64,000 bases of DNA from Liolophura sinensis. Its lineage: Eukaryota; Mollusca; Polyplacophora; Chitonida; Chitonidae. Made by a program: the position numbers and the translations under genes. The stretch is from assembly GCF_032854445.1 (NCBI RefSeq), contig NC_088306.1, positions 16,959,764-17,023,763 on the forward strand. The letters are read 5' to 3'. Position 1 is the stretch's first letter, and the number at the start of each line of letters is the position of its first letter. A model generated the notes under the pieces. The model saw nothing but the letters and a program-made list of their open reading frames with translations. It ran no database searches and had not been told where the DNA came from. Below, in pieces: positions 21,540 to 31,442 of the stretch.

Positions 21540-24500
21540 CTGAAAATAGAAGACACCAAAGAACATTAAATTACAGACAGGCGGAAGTTTACTTTCCTTG
21601 TGGCTGAACATGGCATTCACCAATATTTTTCATCACATCACATCACAAGTTTTAGCAGGCCTGCCTCAATGATGAGATATAATATTGTTGTCCAATTGAA
21701 AATCCCTGCTAAAACCTCCATGACACAGGAAGATTCAACTGACCAGCACTTGGGTCTATCCCTAGTCCCGCAAGACTAGAACTCCTTTTCTTATATTGGC
21801 CTAGTGCCTCAATGCCAACAGTATTAATTTCGCACTCAACGAAGGTCCAGGCCGATTTTCATTATTATAGAACAAGTCTTGTGCAAATAAAATACACCAA
21901 ATTAAAGGCCTGCCTTCCACACCGCGACCATATGTCCCTACTAGCTTTAGAATAGATATATCATAGCCATGAAGGCTTCCATGGCACATGCTCCTCGGAC
22001 GTGGCCACCATGTTAAGCAGATACATATAGGACTATACCAAAAGAAACACCGTGATATAAAAAAATGGCCAAAACATGTCAAATAGGATGATTTTACTAT
22101 CTAGTTTTCAATGACTTCTGAACCTACATGACTAGCACTGAATAAACATGTGTTAAAACACCTATTCTGCTGGAAGTTCTTACCTCTCCAGTACACCTGA
22201 TATTGACAGCATTATCCATGTAGCCTCCACCCACTTCACCTGGGATTGACCCATTCTCATACTTCTGTGGCATCCAATTGTAGATCTGCAAATGATACAT
22301 ACAAAGACCTAATGTACACTTGTGTGCTTGATGTCAATCTTGATACCGTTAATTTGTAAGTTGTGTTTTGTATTTTAATTTGTCATTTTCCTTTTGTTGC
22401 CTGTTTACGGGCATGTATATATGTTTTTAGTTACAGCAAGCTAGACCAGACATCTTCATGAAGATCTTTTGATCAAGACATTTGAAATTTCATATAAAGT
22501 CAACCTTCAAGTGACACGTTTTGCCAGATGCAGATTTGACTGATCCACTCACCTTATAAGGAATAGTTAAGAGTTTTCATGAAGTTTGATTAATTTCTTG
22601 TACAAAACTCTTAAATGTGGACTTGAAAAGTATCATTTTTAGGCTTCAATACACATCTAGAAGTGCACTTTTACAGGCCAAACTTTAAATATGGTATTTA
22701 ATTCTCTCTCCACAGATTTATGCAACTAAAAGGAGGGAGGTCCCTAACACATACCTGCATGTAGGTGTTAACACTCGGCTGTATTAAAACACATCACATT
22801 GTCTCACTTTCATATAACTTCTCTATTCATTAACAGTTATCACATTTTAGTTCTAGAGGTCAACTGCTGCCTTTCAACCTGATTGAACATTAAAGCAGTA
22901 TAAAGACATTTGTCTACACTGCCTTTAATCCGAGGGTAAGAAGCCTACAGTTGTTACCTTGTTTAGCTTGATGAGCACACATGGCTGACCGTCGTCGTAC
23001 CCAAAGTCGTCCTGTTTGATGCAGGGATTGCCCTGTCCCAAGTCACGACTCAGATCAAACTTGCAGACTTTGTTCCAGTCTTTCTTCTCTCTGTAATTAG
23101 GGATACTGGAGCAGTCCATGACGTTTTCACCCACCTGTCCAGCATTTTCATAGACTACAAAACAAAAATGAAACCAGAACACTCAAATCCACCATCAACA
23201 CTGAACAACTAATTAAAGTGTGTCAACTTGTTGGTGAGAAACTGGCACCCAAGAAATCTGTTATTGACCGTACTATGCCAGGAGCCTGATTAAATCATTA
23301 TTCTTTAGTTCATTCAGGTGTACAACTATACTCAAGAATACTTCAGTTCTACAACAGTGGTTAGGTTTACGAATCAGGTCTGATACAAAACAGCAGGCCT
23401 GTAGCTATCTCTTTCAGCTGTGGTTGACAAATGTCAATACCCATGCAATCCAACTGCTGCTCTGAATATTCCCTATGTTCTTGACATATGAAGTTCATCA
23501 GCCACTACTTACTTAGTGAACGACAAGATGGGATTTTGATGCGTGATTATTGCTTATTTATTTGATTGTTGTTTTACGCCATACTGAAGAATGTTTCACT
23601 TATATACGACAGCGGCCAGCATTATGGTGAAAGGAAAACTGGCAGAGTCCAAAGGAAACTCAAGACCATCTGCAGGTAGCTGCAAGACCACAGCAAGGAA
23701 AACTGGCAGAGTCCAAAGGAAACTCAAGACCATCTGCAGGTAGCTGCAAGACCACATATGGCCAGAGAGGAAGCCAGCAAGAGCTGGATGAACTTGGAGC
23801 GACTCCAATGGTGGGATACTCCTGGGGCATTGCGCCGTGCTGGTGTGCTAACCCACCTCGGCCATGCAGGCCCTGCCAACAGTTCAAAACACCACGCTCA
23901 ATCTTGAAAATCAGCTAAAAGCAGTACTGCATCCTGGAGGGAGTAACTGCCTCATGACAATTAGGGTAGCACCGGGACCATATCACAGCCCTGCCACTCA
24001 TACGTAAAACTTACATTTGAGGAAGGCCTCAATATGATCTGTGTAGGGTTTATATGTGGAAGGCTTGCCCTTGATGAAGCGTATCAGTGTGGTCTTCACA
24101 TCAGGAAGGGGGCGAAATCCTAGGCCTGAAAAACAAATAATACAGTTCAGTATAACTTCAGTCTTCAATCCAGGTTTTTTGAGATCCTGGTGGAAGTAAT
24201 AAAATCTACTTCCATGTATTCAGTGCAACAACTGCTCTCCCAATAATTTCGTAAAATCCGACAGGTAGTTCAACTCCATTAAATAAATCTTTATGCCGAT
24301 TTTTACTCTGGACATTAAATTAACTTTATGCCATATCATCCACTCTTGAAAGATTATGTTGTTTTCCCTTGAAGTGAACAGATGAGATCAATGTTTGTGG
24401 ATATCCAAAATAATCTTGTTTTATAATGTATTCACAGGGGCGAAATATAAAGTATGAACTCGCGAGAAAATGATCTATCTGATCCCCTGTATGGCTCTTT

Positions 24501-26656
24501 CGAACATTTGTTATCAAGTGTGACTCCTCTAAGCGCCAACACAGAAGTTTTGTGCTGCTCAGATACTACACGCAAAAGGCCTGTATTTCAAACTCTGACT
24601 CAAGATGACGGAGATGTTTTTATAGATCTGTGTACTAGTACATGTAATACCTTAATTCAACTTTTTTAAGCAGGAAAGCGTTAATTTCATTGTGATTTAT
24701 GCAACATTTTAATTTGATTTTGGAGATTTAAACTACACTTTCAGAGATTAAAGCTGACAATCTCAGGGCTTCACAAAAAGTATAACTTTATCAGTATAAT
24801 GCCCTCAGAATATGCTTGAATAAAAAGCTTGCAAACATGCAGAAAGGTTGAAGAATTACAGTAGTACAAAGGAATCACTGCCATGACGATACCTGGATTA
24901 TCTCTCAGAAGGCTGTCCTCTCCAGATAACCTGGGGTAGTCCCAATCAATTGTCTGATAGAACACGGCTATCATAGCAATCCAGAAGCCAGCCAGACAGA
25001 TATAGTAGATCACGTAGAACAGGATAATCTTGGCTGTGGAAAAAACAGAAAAAAGGCATGGTCAAAATAAGCATGCAGATGGTTAAAATAGATGGGCAGT
25101 TCAGTGGTACACTTTCATTTCTACTGCCAATGGGAATTATTATCCTATGTGAGGATAAACCAACAAATTGTACAAAAATGTGCAAATTATTTTACAGCAG
25201 ATTTTGAAACAAAATCAAAAGATGGTAGGTTGGAGTGAGTGCGAGTGCTTGGGGTTTAACATCATTCTCAACAATTTTTTACTCCTTGAACAATCAGTGC
25301 ATCACTAGACCAATGAGCCAGGCGAGAATACCAGCCAACTCTAACCTCTGAAGTTACCCCTTAGCACAGACCCTCATATTGCTCCCATAGACGTTTTGAT
25401 GGATTCTCTCCACACTGAATAATTCCAATAAGTTATTGGCAGTGCCAGGCTCCGGGACACCACAGAATTCAGATGAGTGTAAAACTAACGAATAAATGCT
25501 TTATTTTTAAAATTGGTAAAAACTTTGTTTTCGACCTTGGCCTTCCCTATACATACTGAACACAGTGTGACCAGACCTGTTTGATTGATATGGGGACATG
25601 AGCCATTGGTAGAATTAAACTGGAGGAGTGATTGAGATTGGGGATTCAACTCCACACTGGCAGCATTTCAGCTATATTGTGGTGCAAGTCACAACATAGG
25701 GTAAGACAGTTAACAGGGCACATGTATAGTCACATGCAAATAATCACCATGGCAACCATATTAAAACAAAATGCCTGGTTTCCTTGATATATGTAGTTAC
25801 ATGCATTTAACACTCCAAGAACTTTGTGCAAGAGAGTGAAATCAGTTTTTCCTTGCTTTCTCTGAAAAGGCCTATCCCATTTTACTGGATGTTCTGATTT
25901 ATTAGCATGCAAGTTTCCCTTAGTCTTTCTGGTGCATATTAAATGCAAAGCAAGCTCTTCTGCAATATCAATATTGAGCCATTGATTATTTCTTGTAACT
26001 GTAGATTTACCAATGAATACCACCTGCAGATCATATCTTCACTTCTCTCAATCTTGGCTAATGAAAAACCACCCTTTTTGATATGGCTTCTTGTTTACGA
26101 TTAGAGCTTTCCCACTACAGTTATCTGCATATAATATAGAATCATATAATGTTAGAGACTATTCGGAAATCATACACCGGACAGGAACTGACGCCAGGCC
26201 TGTAATGAACGGTGCAGGCGACCTACATCATTACAATATTCGATGCAAAGAGATGCAAATAGGCCTAACAGGTTTTCCGTGGTCAGGGCGAAATGTAATT
26301 AAGTATACTAATAAACACAAGTCTAAAATGTAAACCACAGGCATCATATACACATATCAGCGAATAATGTCACAACAGATGCTGGAAAATGTCATGCAAT
26401 TACAAAATGCACCCCTGTGTTTGTTGGTCGATGTCGAAATTCGGGTCATAGCAAGTTGACCCCTGCAAGGGTACGCAGAGGAATTCGTAAAAATGTAAGT
26501 AATATACATACCCCAACTCAAACCGGTGCGGCCAAGACATTCCGATGTTTCTGGGTTCCACACAAACGTAGCAAACTCTCCAAGCCTTTGGCCTATCGTT
26601 TGCTTTTGTGGGCCGGTTGCGCCCGTATCAGCTTCAGAACCTACAGTCGACGCCAT
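21300..26656 (-). CDS. ATP1B: Na+/K+-transporting ATPase subunit beta (six exons)
   Basis: The product is the obligatory beta partner of the sodium pump, a type II membrane glycoprotein that carries the alpha subunit to the plasma membrane and tunes K+ affinity. Coding exons are 26512-26656, 24893-25033, 24015-24125, 22958-23154, 22184-22285 and 21300-21539. Every intron is GT-AG, with phases 1,1,1,0,0, and the joined frame is 311 residues, the usual family length. Residues 1-48 are cytosolic and about 51-76 form the single membrane helix (LFYVIYY ... AMIAVFY). GLGFRPLP (96-103) and YYPPEGF are family landmarks. Cysteines 147/163, 177/191 and 229/286 match the three conserved extracellular disulfides in order. 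One N-glycosylation sequon, NVT, is at 275. The start has a good context (AAAATGGCG). The next gene copies lie downstream on the other strand; no shared regulation is evident. Confidence 0.97.
22184..22285 (-). CDS. ATP1B: ATPase beta exon 5
   Basis: This encodes residues 199-232, IYNWMPQKY through IRCTGE, with the fifth cysteine (229). The acceptor is TTTGCAG and the donor GAG/GTAAGA. Confidence 0.95.
22958..23154 (-). CDS. ATP1B: ATPase beta exon 4: first two disulfides
   Basis: This encodes residues 133-198 and includes four of the six ectodomain cysteines (147, 163, 177, 191). The acceptor is TTTTGTAG and the donor AAG/GTAACA. Confidence 0.95.
23554..23877 (-). mobile_element. Full-length SINE with internal 64-bp duplication, in ATPase beta intron 3
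   Basis: Complemented, it runs from a tRNA-like head (GGCAGGGCCTGCATGGCC ... ) through the body to the CAAATAAATAA tail, in the same sense as the host gene. A 64-bp segment of the body, starting AAGGAAAACTGGCAGAG at 23631, is repeated immediately at 23695. I see no difference over the compared stretch, so the duplication is recent or conversion-maintained. Confidence 0.85.
24015..24125 (-). CDS. ATP1B: ATPase beta exon 3
   Basis: This encodes residues 96-132, GLGFRPLPDV through IEAFLK. The acceptor is TTTTTCAG and the donor T/GTAAGT. GLGFRP is one of the strongest family signatures. Confidence 0.95.
24690..24870 (-). repeat. Old dispersed repeat, copy 3, in ATPase beta intron 2
   Basis: It contains GGGCTTCACAAAAAGTATA, CTTTATCAGTATAAT and GCTTGAATAAAAAG in the same order as the copy near 13480-13690, and in reverse order in the copies near 2880 and 50140. 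Confidence 0.6.
24893..25033 (-). CDS. ATP1B: ATPase beta exon 2: membrane helix and start of ectodomain
   Basis: The acceptor is a long pyrimidine tract ending CCACAG. The exon encodes residues 49-95, including the single transmembrane helix, where the aromatic residues conserved in this family contact alpha helix M7. YQTIDWDYPRL follows outside the membrane. The donor is CCAG/GTATCG, phase 1. Confidence 0.95.
25232..25300 (+). mobile_element. Fragment of a second SINE-like family, ATPase beta intron 1
   Basis: GAGTGAGTGCGAGTGCTTGGG followed by GTTTAACATCATTCTCAACAATTTTT resembles a repeat head I know from other lophotrochozoan genomes. Related pieces lie near 30841-30870 (GTTTAACGTCG) and 42050-42120 (TTTAACGCCACATCGACAAT). 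The downstream limit is not clear. Confidence 0.45.
26512..26656 (-). CDS. ATP1B: ATPase beta exon 1: start codon and cytosolic tail
   Basis: This encodes residues 1-48 (MASTVGSEAD ... GRTGLSW). It contains the family's FVWNPE and GRTGLSW blocks just before the membrane helix. The donor is G/GTATGT and the exon ends in phase 1. Confidence 0.95.
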
Positions 26657-26759
26657 TTTCCTGGGATCCGCTTCGGCTTGTGAGAGCGTGAGTTCTGTAG
26701 TACCCGGATGATCAGTCCAGGCATGTATAGTCGAACAAATTTAAACTTGCTCTACCAGT

Positions 26760-27380
26760 GATGGGGGGATAACTCTTGGTTGAAGTAGTTCTCTGTCACA
26801 TGCCATGTGCAAATTTGAAAGTCCCTGTCTGACGGATAATACTGAAATGATTAAAATTAAGCACTCTCAAAATATGCCATCTCAACTTAAAAATACATGT
26901 AGGCTGCTTAGGACACAGAATTATTAAATGTGTTTGCTGCTCAAACCTAGTTTAATTAATTTAGACGATGATGTCTATTTTCAACAATTTGTGATATTTA
27001 GGCCTACCTGCCTGAATATCAGAAACTGTTAAAAATACGTTGAATTTAGTTGAACTAGCTCAGACCACGGAGGCTATATACGTTCAAACAAAGAGAAAGG
27101 CGAGGGGGAGGAAGAAGGGTGAGTGGTGTGGGGGTGGTGGCGGTGGTAATGAGCCATAAATATCCGAAGTCAACATATAAATAGATATAGCAAACAAGCA
27201 AAAGGATAAATGAATTTATTAATCAGTATTATAGAGGGTAATCACCTGTTATGGTATATATAAATGTGTCGTTTAAGCTGGAATAACGCGGAAACGGAGT
27301 TATATTAGTTCAAGCCTTGTATACTGCTTTAGACTCATAGTTTTATCTGTTTTGCTGAAATATCCAGCGAGTGCTCTTGA
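26760..27380. other. Upstream flank of the ATPase beta gene, non-coding
   Basis: No TATA box is obvious close to the ATG. A purine-rich tract (GAGAAAGGCGAGGGGGAGGAAG) lies near 27090-27120, followed by a GGTGG-rich stretch. No gene was seen. Confidence 0.4.
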
Positions 27381-27608
27381 TTTATTTGATTTATTTGATT
27401 GGTGTTTTACGCCGTACTCAAGAATATTTTACTTATACGACGGCGGTGGGAGGAAATACAACAGAACCTGGAATCCCACAACCACTTGCAGGTTGTTGTC
27501 AGACCTTCCCATGAATGACCGGAGAGGAAATTAGTATGAGTTGGACTTGAACTCATTGTGGCTGCACTGGTGAGAGGCTCCTGTGTCACTCCGCCGCGCT
27601 GGAACGCT
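27381..27608 (-). mobile_element. SINE copy with internal deletion
   Basis: Complemented, the head and middle (GGAGCCTCTCACCAG, CAAGTCCAACTCAT, AACCTGCAAGTGG) and the tail are present. About 20 bp around the CCAGCATTATGG block is missing. Confidence 0.8.
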
Positions 27609-27720
27609 ACGAATACACATGACGATAGACAATCTCTACATATCCGGGAAAGCAAGAGCAAACAGAGAGTATAAAACTTCTTAGTTTTCATAGGTCATTT
27701 ATCTCGAGAGCAGGATATAA

Positions 27721-27858
27721 TATTTATTTATTTGTTTGATTGGTGTTTTACACCGTACTCAAGAATATTTCATACGACGGCGGCCAGCATTATGGTGGGT
27801 GGAAACCGGGCAGAGCCGGGTGGACACCCACGACCATCCGCAGGTATCTGGGAGACCT
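27721..27858 (-). mobile_element. Headless SINE copy
   Basis: It matches the SINE from the tail to the GCGGATGGTCGTGGGT block and ends just beyond at GGTCTCCCAGATACC, again lacking the tRNA-like head. No clear target duplication was found. Confidence 0.8.
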
Positions 27859-29498
27859 ATGACATAATAAAACAAATATTTAACTTCAATGGTTCCGTAC
27901 AAATGTACAGTACACCTATATTGCTGGGAGTGGACCGTGATCTAGCCGGGTTTATAAAAGCGTTTGCCCGTCAGTCCGACAGGAGTGGACGTGTGGTCCA
28001 TGAATGGCTGTAGCCGCTTATATAATTTCATCGAGAGTGATCTCCCCTGAATCTGAATTTGAATTAATCAAACAAAACTATTTGTGGTTGTAAATATTCA
28101 CTTCCCAAGGTAATAATACAGAAATAGAAAATAAGTTTTAAACAGTTATCTTATATTTTTGCGGTCATATTTGTTGTCTTGTAATTAAAATGATCTATTA
28201 CGCGTACCTTACGTCAGATGTCTAAAAAAGTGCTAGCTATATACATGTATAACACGCTCATGATGTCAGTGGGCATAGCTGATACAATGCTCCACAGTTT
28301 CGAGAATAAAGATATGAAGAGTACATTAATTATTCCTTTCCACTTAATACTTCTACATTTTACACAGTGTATATAATATAAACTTCACTAGGTTGCAAGC
28401 GCAGATCTACCACTTTAGTTGAGACGAATCGCTCTGTGGAAGGACAGCATTGTTGAAACTTGTTTTTTTTGGTCTTTTTTTTTAATTTTTATTCTGTTTT
28501 TTTTTTATTCTTATACTTACATCATCTCGTTAGTGTGGCTGCAATATTCCCATATCGTAGCGCAAAGCCTATCAGTTAGTCAGTCAATCAATCAATCGAT
28601 TTATCCATCGATCAATCGATCCTTTCAATTATTGAATAAATCTGTATATGCCTTTATCGACCAATCTGTTGAACAAATGACTACTATAGTACCTAAAGGA
28701 TATCAAGCTTCGAATATTGGCACTTTATACAGAATCGGCGTTGATTGGCTAACAGTAGAGATAGGGATTCCTGGGTTAAATCCTGGAGCCCTAAAAACGC
28801 TTGAATAAATCTGCCGTACATAAAATTCAGCTTATTCTAGGCATAGCACGGACTTGCCTGTCTTTCACACCAGCCAATCAGAATCGATCCTGTGCCCCTT
28901 TAATAAATGCGAAACATTTGCAGATTTCCATACATATGTAAGTTCTCTACATTGTCCCCCACAGAACTACTTTTACTGTGTTTCGATCCAAGGAGTGCAT
29001 GGGGAATATACTGTAGTACAGACGTCCATTGAGCAGATCTATATATACAGAGACGGAGCTGTTCTATGAATTATTAAACACTGTTTAATGTCAGTTTGAA
29101 ATGTCACTGATGAATGTATATGCTGGGTCGGTTGATCCCAGGACGGGAGATGACGATAGCAGGGAGAGAATGGGATACTGTTACGGACAGTTACGTGCAT
29201 TATCCAGCAGGTGTAGCAGGTGGGCGTCTGGACAGGGAATATCACGGACAAAGCCGGACAAAGCCGAACTCGTAATCCGGCTTTGTCCTACAATTCCTAT
29301 TTGCAGGATGCTGGTCTACTCATGCGCACTAAACCTGCGGGTATGTACGTTTTAAGTGATAACGAAGGTGATAGCCATGGTTTCGTAATTAGGCCTCATC
29401 AATTTTTTTCGGAATACCTTTAATGCTCACAGCGAATATATGGTGAAAGGGTAGGTCTGTGATAGAGGGGTGCTGCAGATCACATAAATGCTTATACA
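27859..29498. other. Non-coding stretch, no gene recognised
   Basis: A 129-codon frame at 28419-28808 spans a T-rich tract and an (ATCA)n/(ATCG)n microsatellite at about 28577-28620 and has no domain. Other frames are shorter. Confidence 0.45.
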
Positions 29499-29500
29499 TA

Positions 29501-29623
29501 CACTCAAAAATTATTGTCTTAATTTTAACAGAAAGTCTGTTGTCGGAGTGATAGCGGAATACATTCTAGCATCACTCAGACAACCGACTTTCTGTTAAAA
29601 TTAACAGATACATTTTTTGTGTG
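29501..29623. mobile_element. Minimal palindromic MITE, 'CACTCAAAAA' family, copy C
   Basis: At 123 bp it is almost entirely an inverted repeat. TTTTAACAGAAAGTC, TGTTGTC and GGAATACATTC on the left are mirrored by GACTTTCTGTTAAAA, GACAAC and ATTCTAGC on the right. TA borders it on both sides (29499-29500 and 29624-29625). It lacks the longer interiors of copies A and B and would fold into one long hairpin if transcribed. Confidence 0.88.
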
Positions 29624-29625
29624 TA

Positions 29626-30895
29626 CGACTCAAGTAAAATGGTACATTATTCAGCAGGGCCAGAAAGGTATGGGTCAGGTCGCTTTGTTGATTGGACTGG
29701 TACTATACCTGCGTGTCACCGATTGGTCAATAATAAAGATTTCTGGACCGAATGCTTGTTGAATGGTCAAAATCACTGCATTCCGATTGGCCAGGCAGAA
29801 GCTGAGAACTGGAAATATTCAACCGGTCCGTGGCTAACAAAATTTGACAAAAATAAACAAATCATAACACAAAGATTGGTCACTGGGGCATGTGTTCACC
29901 AAACCTCTGCACGAAAGACTACATATGGAGCGCAATGTGTATAACACTTGTCACTCTATCACTACTCACGTTTTCTCGAATTTACCTGCCTTATACTACA
30001 TACTGCGTGCTCATTTAAAAATGACGCAAAACAATTACTACAACCTCATTCTTCCTGGGCACATAACTTTTCAAAAATAAATTAATTAATACAAAATTTC
30101 ACACAAAGTTAGCTGAAATAGAATTAACCTTGGTATTCCCCTTACTTAATAATTGCACTTTGATTATATACCAAATGTAGGCTTAAGCCTTTATTTAACA
30201 GTAACACTTCTCCGATCATTTAATAATTATGGTGTTTTCTTGACACACAATAGATTCTCTTCACAATGTCAAATAACCGCAGTATGTATGTTCATGTTAT
30301 AGACACATGACACGACACTCCCGTTGAACGATTGAAAAGACGGCATAGATTTAATCCCGCTAGGTGGCGCCAGTGTGAAGCAGGACCAAGAGCCATTGTT
30401 CCGTTAAAAAAGGATTGTAGCATAACGTCTACACCGTTACAATGTATCAGGGTTTTTTTTTGTTAACGTCAGACTGTTTTTAATGTGGCATTATCGTGAT
30501 GAGCTGAAAACGGAACATTTGACGTCAATAAATCGAGTTCAAAGTTCTGCTGTCGGGCGTTTTGCCTGTCTCCATTAGTAGATGCCTTCGTGCTATATAT
30601 GCAAGCCACCCTTGAAATCTGTTACTTGTCAACGTTTAAAATTGATAAGAAGGAAATCCATATCAAATATTCAAATCAGATTTTTTAAAACCAGTTAACA
30701 GATTTATGATCAAATAAATAAACAAAATTAAATGTGAGTCACACTTTTTAAAATTAATTCCCACATTTTACTCCAATAGTCGCATGAACATTGATTTGCA
30801 AAACGTATCACTTCCTTCTCCCTCCACACCAATTAAGTGATTTGTTTGTTTCAGTTTAACGTCGTTTACCACATTACATGTATTTATATGCAGGT
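29626..30895. other. Non-coding stretch, no gene recognised
   Basis: A 107-codon frame (29621-29944) overlaps the MITE's right end and shows no domain. ATTGG occurs four times between about 29690 and 29880. TGACGTCA occurs at 30520-30527. A fragment of the second SINE-like family lies near 30841-30870. Confidence 0.4.
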
Positions 30896-31149
30896 GGGGG
30901 CGTCCGTGGCCAAGGTGATTAGCGGGCCAGCGCGGCGCAATGACCCAAGAGCCTTTCGCTAACGCGATCGCTTTCAGTTCAAGTTCAGCTCATGCTGTCT
31001 TTCTCACAGGCAGTACGTGGAAGGCCTAGCAGCAACCTGCGGATGTTCATGATTTTCTCCTGGGCTATGCCCGGTTTCCTCCCACAATAATGCTTGTTTA
31101 AGGGAAACATACGACGTGAGAAACCAGTCAAATAAATCAATAAATAAAT
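30896..31149 (+). mobile_element. Full-length SINE with tRNA-like head, upstream of kinase copy A
   Basis: The head has A-box-like (GTGGCCAAGGTGATTAGC) and B-box-like (AGTTCAAGTTC) segments. The body (ACGTGGAAGG, CCTGCGGATG) and the AAATAAATCAATAAATAAAT tail follow. It is absent from the equivalent position upstream of copy B. It ends about 75 bp before the first in-frame ATG of copy A. Confidence 0.85.
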
Positions 31150-31225
31150 ATTGAAAACGTTGTCTCTGACGCGTTTCCGCCATACACGAGATTCCCACCA
31201 ACTCTGGCCCAAAAGAGTGAAGCAC

Positions 31226-31233
31226 TGACGTCA
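31226..31233. promoter_or_regulatory. CRE palindrome at the 5' end of kinase copy A
   Basis: TGACGTCA overlaps the first base of the upstream in-frame ATG (31233) and lies 51 bp before the preferred start. Copy B has the same element at the same place and a second one beside it, so it is probably part of the promoter or first exon. Confidence 0.5.
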
Positions 31234-31283
31234 TGCGTTTTGTTGCTAATATCAACGCGATCGTCATACAAGCAGTAACAAGA

Positions 31284-31442
31284 ATGGCGCCGAAACATGT
31301 ACGTCAACCTCCTCCTGCTGCGAATATGCAGAACTGTGAATATCCAAGCGAGATAAACGCGAGTACAAAGCGCCGAAAAAAGGCGGACAGAAAGGAGATT
31401 GGTGATTGTCTTGGACAAGAAGACCATATTGATAAGAAAGTG
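31284..31442 (+). CDS. Kinase copy A, exon 1
   Basis: 53 codons, MAPKHVRQ to EDHIDKKV. The first half is proline-rich and variable between copies; the second half (ADRKEIGDCLGQEDHIDKKV) is identical in copy B. The strong donor GTGAGT follows. Confidence 0.8.

Noticed and set aside
24454-24669. 71-codon plus-strand frame within ATPase beta intron 2
   Set aside because: It has some coding-like composition but no recognisable domain, no splice or promoter support, and is antisense to a well-supported gene.
28419-28808. 129-codon plus-strand frame
   Set aside because: It is made of a T-rich tract and an ATCA microsatellite, with no domain.
29621-29944. 107-codon plus-strand frame with several ATTGG words
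   Set aside because: It overlaps a MITE end, has no known domain, and the ATTGG spacing is irregular; chance is enough to explain it.
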